From R-RK-3 sp031399085 (GTDB taxonomy: Bacteria > Pseudomonadota > Alphaproteobacteria > Rhizobiales > Rhodomicrobiaceae): 64,000 bases of DNA. Positions 62,818-64,000 of this stretch are shown piece after piece. The stretch covers positions 62,001 to 126,000 of the forward strand of contig JANNOQ010000007.1 in NCBI GenBank assembly GCA_031399085.1, in the 5' to 3' direction. Numbering within the stretch: position 1 is the first letter of the stretch; each line of letters starts with the position of its first letter. The translations under genes were made by a program, and so were the position numbers. Below the pieces are notes generated by a model. The model was not told the origin of the DNA, ran no database searches, and saw only the letters and a list, made by a program, of their open reading frames with translations.

Positions 62818-63861
62818 TCAGGGCTGCTGCGCGGACCGCACGATGTTATGGATGAAATCAAGTTTTTGGGCCGCCGCCGGTGACACCACGAAGGGATAAA
62901 AATCCGACAGCCCCATGCTGCGATTGAGGCTGTTCATGGCGAGGGCCAATGGGACCCAGCGTTCAATCAGTTGCCGAGCGCTGGCGGCATCGTAAGGGTC
63001 AGCGGCCGCGAGAGTCGACCCGGCGCTTGCTTGGTGGTTCGGCAGGGCCGGCGCAATGCGGTAGTCGTCTGCCGTATCCAGCACCTCGACCATGTGAAGA
63101 TAATGGGCCCAGCTTTCAGCCCAGTCTTCCCAAGGGTGCGCGGTGGCATAGGCCGAGATGTAGTTGTCTGCCCAGTCGGGTTTTGGCCCGGTCTGATGAT
63201 AGGCAGCAAGCGCCTGGCCGTAGTCCAAGCGCTCGTCGCCAAACAGCTCGCGGAAACGCAACAGCGATTGACTGTCGGTTACCAGCGCCATCCAATAATA
63301 ATGTCCGCTCTCATGGCGGAAATGGCCGAGCAGCGTGCGATATGGCTCATTGAAATGCGCGCGCGTTTGCTCGCGGATGTGGGCATCGGCTTCCGCGAGG
63401 TTCAAAGTAATCACGCCATCCTCATGGCCGGTTTTTGCGCCAGTGAGAATGTCGAATGCGAGCGGGTGCACGCCGTTGCGCGCGCCGGACTGTTCGACCG
63501 GCAGGCGAAGTTTTAAAAGCTCATAGATCAGCCGTCTTTTCGCTTTTTCAAATTCAAACCACCGTTGCAAATTACCAGCAATGTCAAGATCAGGAATGGT
63601 GCGGTTTAGGCCGCAACTAACGCAGAGCGCCCCTTCCCGCTCGACAGGCACCAGCCAATTGCATACTTGGTTTTGGAAGTTGCCGCAGTAGACATTGCTG
63701 CTATGGCCAGAGCGCGTTGCAAGCGTGCCATCGGGCTGCGGATAAAGCGATTGGACCGTCAGCGTTGGCACATCGAATCCAAGCGCGGTCCCGCAATTCT
63801 TGCAGACGACGTTGTCGAAATAGACCGCCTGCCCACAAACACCGCATGAAAAGACCCGCAT
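62818..63861 (-). CDS. Putative zinc-binding metallopeptidase (DUF2248 type)
   Basis: A 347-residue protein. A zinc ribbon is at ~6-26 (CGVCGQAVYFDNVVCKNCG) and another Cys pair near ~90 (LCVSCGL). A metallopeptidase-like HExxH site lies in HFRHESGHYYWMAL (~195-208), followed by a long helical part with WEDWAESWAHYLHMVEVLDTADD. It matches a family annotated as putative zinc-binding metallopeptidase; substrates are unknown. ATG 63861 starts at the ribbon; 15 further residues are open upstream. No gene is seen in the last ~140 bases of the window. Confidence 0.82.
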   Translation of the reverse strand: MRVFSCGVCGQAVYFDNVVCKNCGTALGFDVPTLTVQSLYPQPDGTLATRSGHSSNVYCGNFQNQVCNWLVPVEREGALCVSCGLNRTIPDLDIAGNLQRWFEFEKAKRRLIYELLKLRLPVEQSGARNGVHPLAFDILTGAKTGHEDGVITLNLAEADAHIREQTRAHFNEPYRTLLGHFRHESGHYYWMALVTDSQSLLRFRELFGDERLDYGQALAAYHQTGPKPDWADNYISAYATAHPWEDWAESWAHYLHMVEVLDTADDYRIAPALPNHQASAGSTLAAADPYDAASARQLIERWVPLALAMNSLNRSMGLSDFYPFVVSPAAAQKLDFIHNIVRSAQQP

Positions 63862-64000
63862 GAAATTCCCTCTGAAACGAGCTTGGACCGGCTGAAGGAT
63901 CGCCAAAATAACATTCCTGCCTGCGGGCGGTTCCTAGCCCTCCTTAATCCGGCTGGTGTTTTCGTGCGCGGGCGCCGACAAGCCTTAGTCGAAGCGCGTT

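Overview
The window looks like a chromosomal segment from an alphaproteobacterium of the order Hyphomicrobiales (Rhizobiales), perhaps close to Beijerinckiaceae or Methylocystaceae. The order is supported by GC-rich codon use, alphaproteobacterial families (TimA/Tim44-like, DUF1150, DUF2849, DUF934, DUF2244, HemJ, long HPF) and the gene blocks lptC-lptA-lptB-rpoN-hpf-ptsN, ppsR-maf-aroE-coaE-dnaQ-secB and mnmE-mnmG-rsmG-parA-parB. The family-level guess is weak. No prophage, complete insertion sequence, CRISPR array or rRNA gene is visible.

Layout. 0-9.4 kb is accessory-like: the tail of an acyl-CoA ligase, a GNAT gene broken by a stop codon, a FecCD-type ABC importer without a binding protein, tRNA-Pro(CGG), an OmpR/EnvZ-type two-component pair divergent from a glycine-rich secreted protein, a fatty-acid/sterol hydroxylase, a Cys-rich secreted protein and a KefB-like antiporter. 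9.6-15.8 kb holds RNase D, lipopolysaccharide transport (lptC, lptA, lptB), rpoN, hpf and ptsN. 15.9-20.1 kb holds DUF1150 and a sulfite reductase cluster (DUF934, cysI, DUF2849, ferredoxin), divergent from an XRE-cupin regulator. 20.2-24.2 kb has mixed metabolic and transport genes. 24.3-32.1 kb is the left origin-flanking block: smr, mltA, timA, fxsA, secB, dnaQ, coaE, aroE, maf, ppsR.

The gap between ppsR and hemE (about 32.14-32.54 kb) is the best candidate for the replication origin. Genes on its two sides are transcribed away from it: ppsR, maf, aroE, coaE and dnaQ leftwards, and hemE, hemJ and rho rightwards. To the right follow a GAF histidine kinase, typA, a Pif1-like helicase beside a LexA-type SOS box and a DinD fragment, dapB, gpmA, nth, a PfkB kinase, coaA-hisE, yggS and leuS-lptE-holA. 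The chromosome segregation block is at 53.2-59.5 kb: parB, parA, rsmG, mnmG, mnmE. A 14-bp perfect parS core lies between mnmG and mnmE and a one-mismatch copy lies inside rsmG. The end of the window holds a thioredoxin-fold DUF255 protein coupled to a glyoxalase-like protein, a GNAT acetyltransferase and a putative zinc metallopeptidase.

Dispersed palindromic repeats of several families fill many intergenic gaps. The non-routine signals are the SOS box with the DinD relic and helicase, the two parS-type sites with a 117-bp-period tandem repeat beside one of them, the operator-like repeats next to the two-component pair and the XRE-cupin gene, and a 176-bp antisense overlap between two conserved genes. 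I found no clear wholly new multi-gene system; most of the window is housekeeping.
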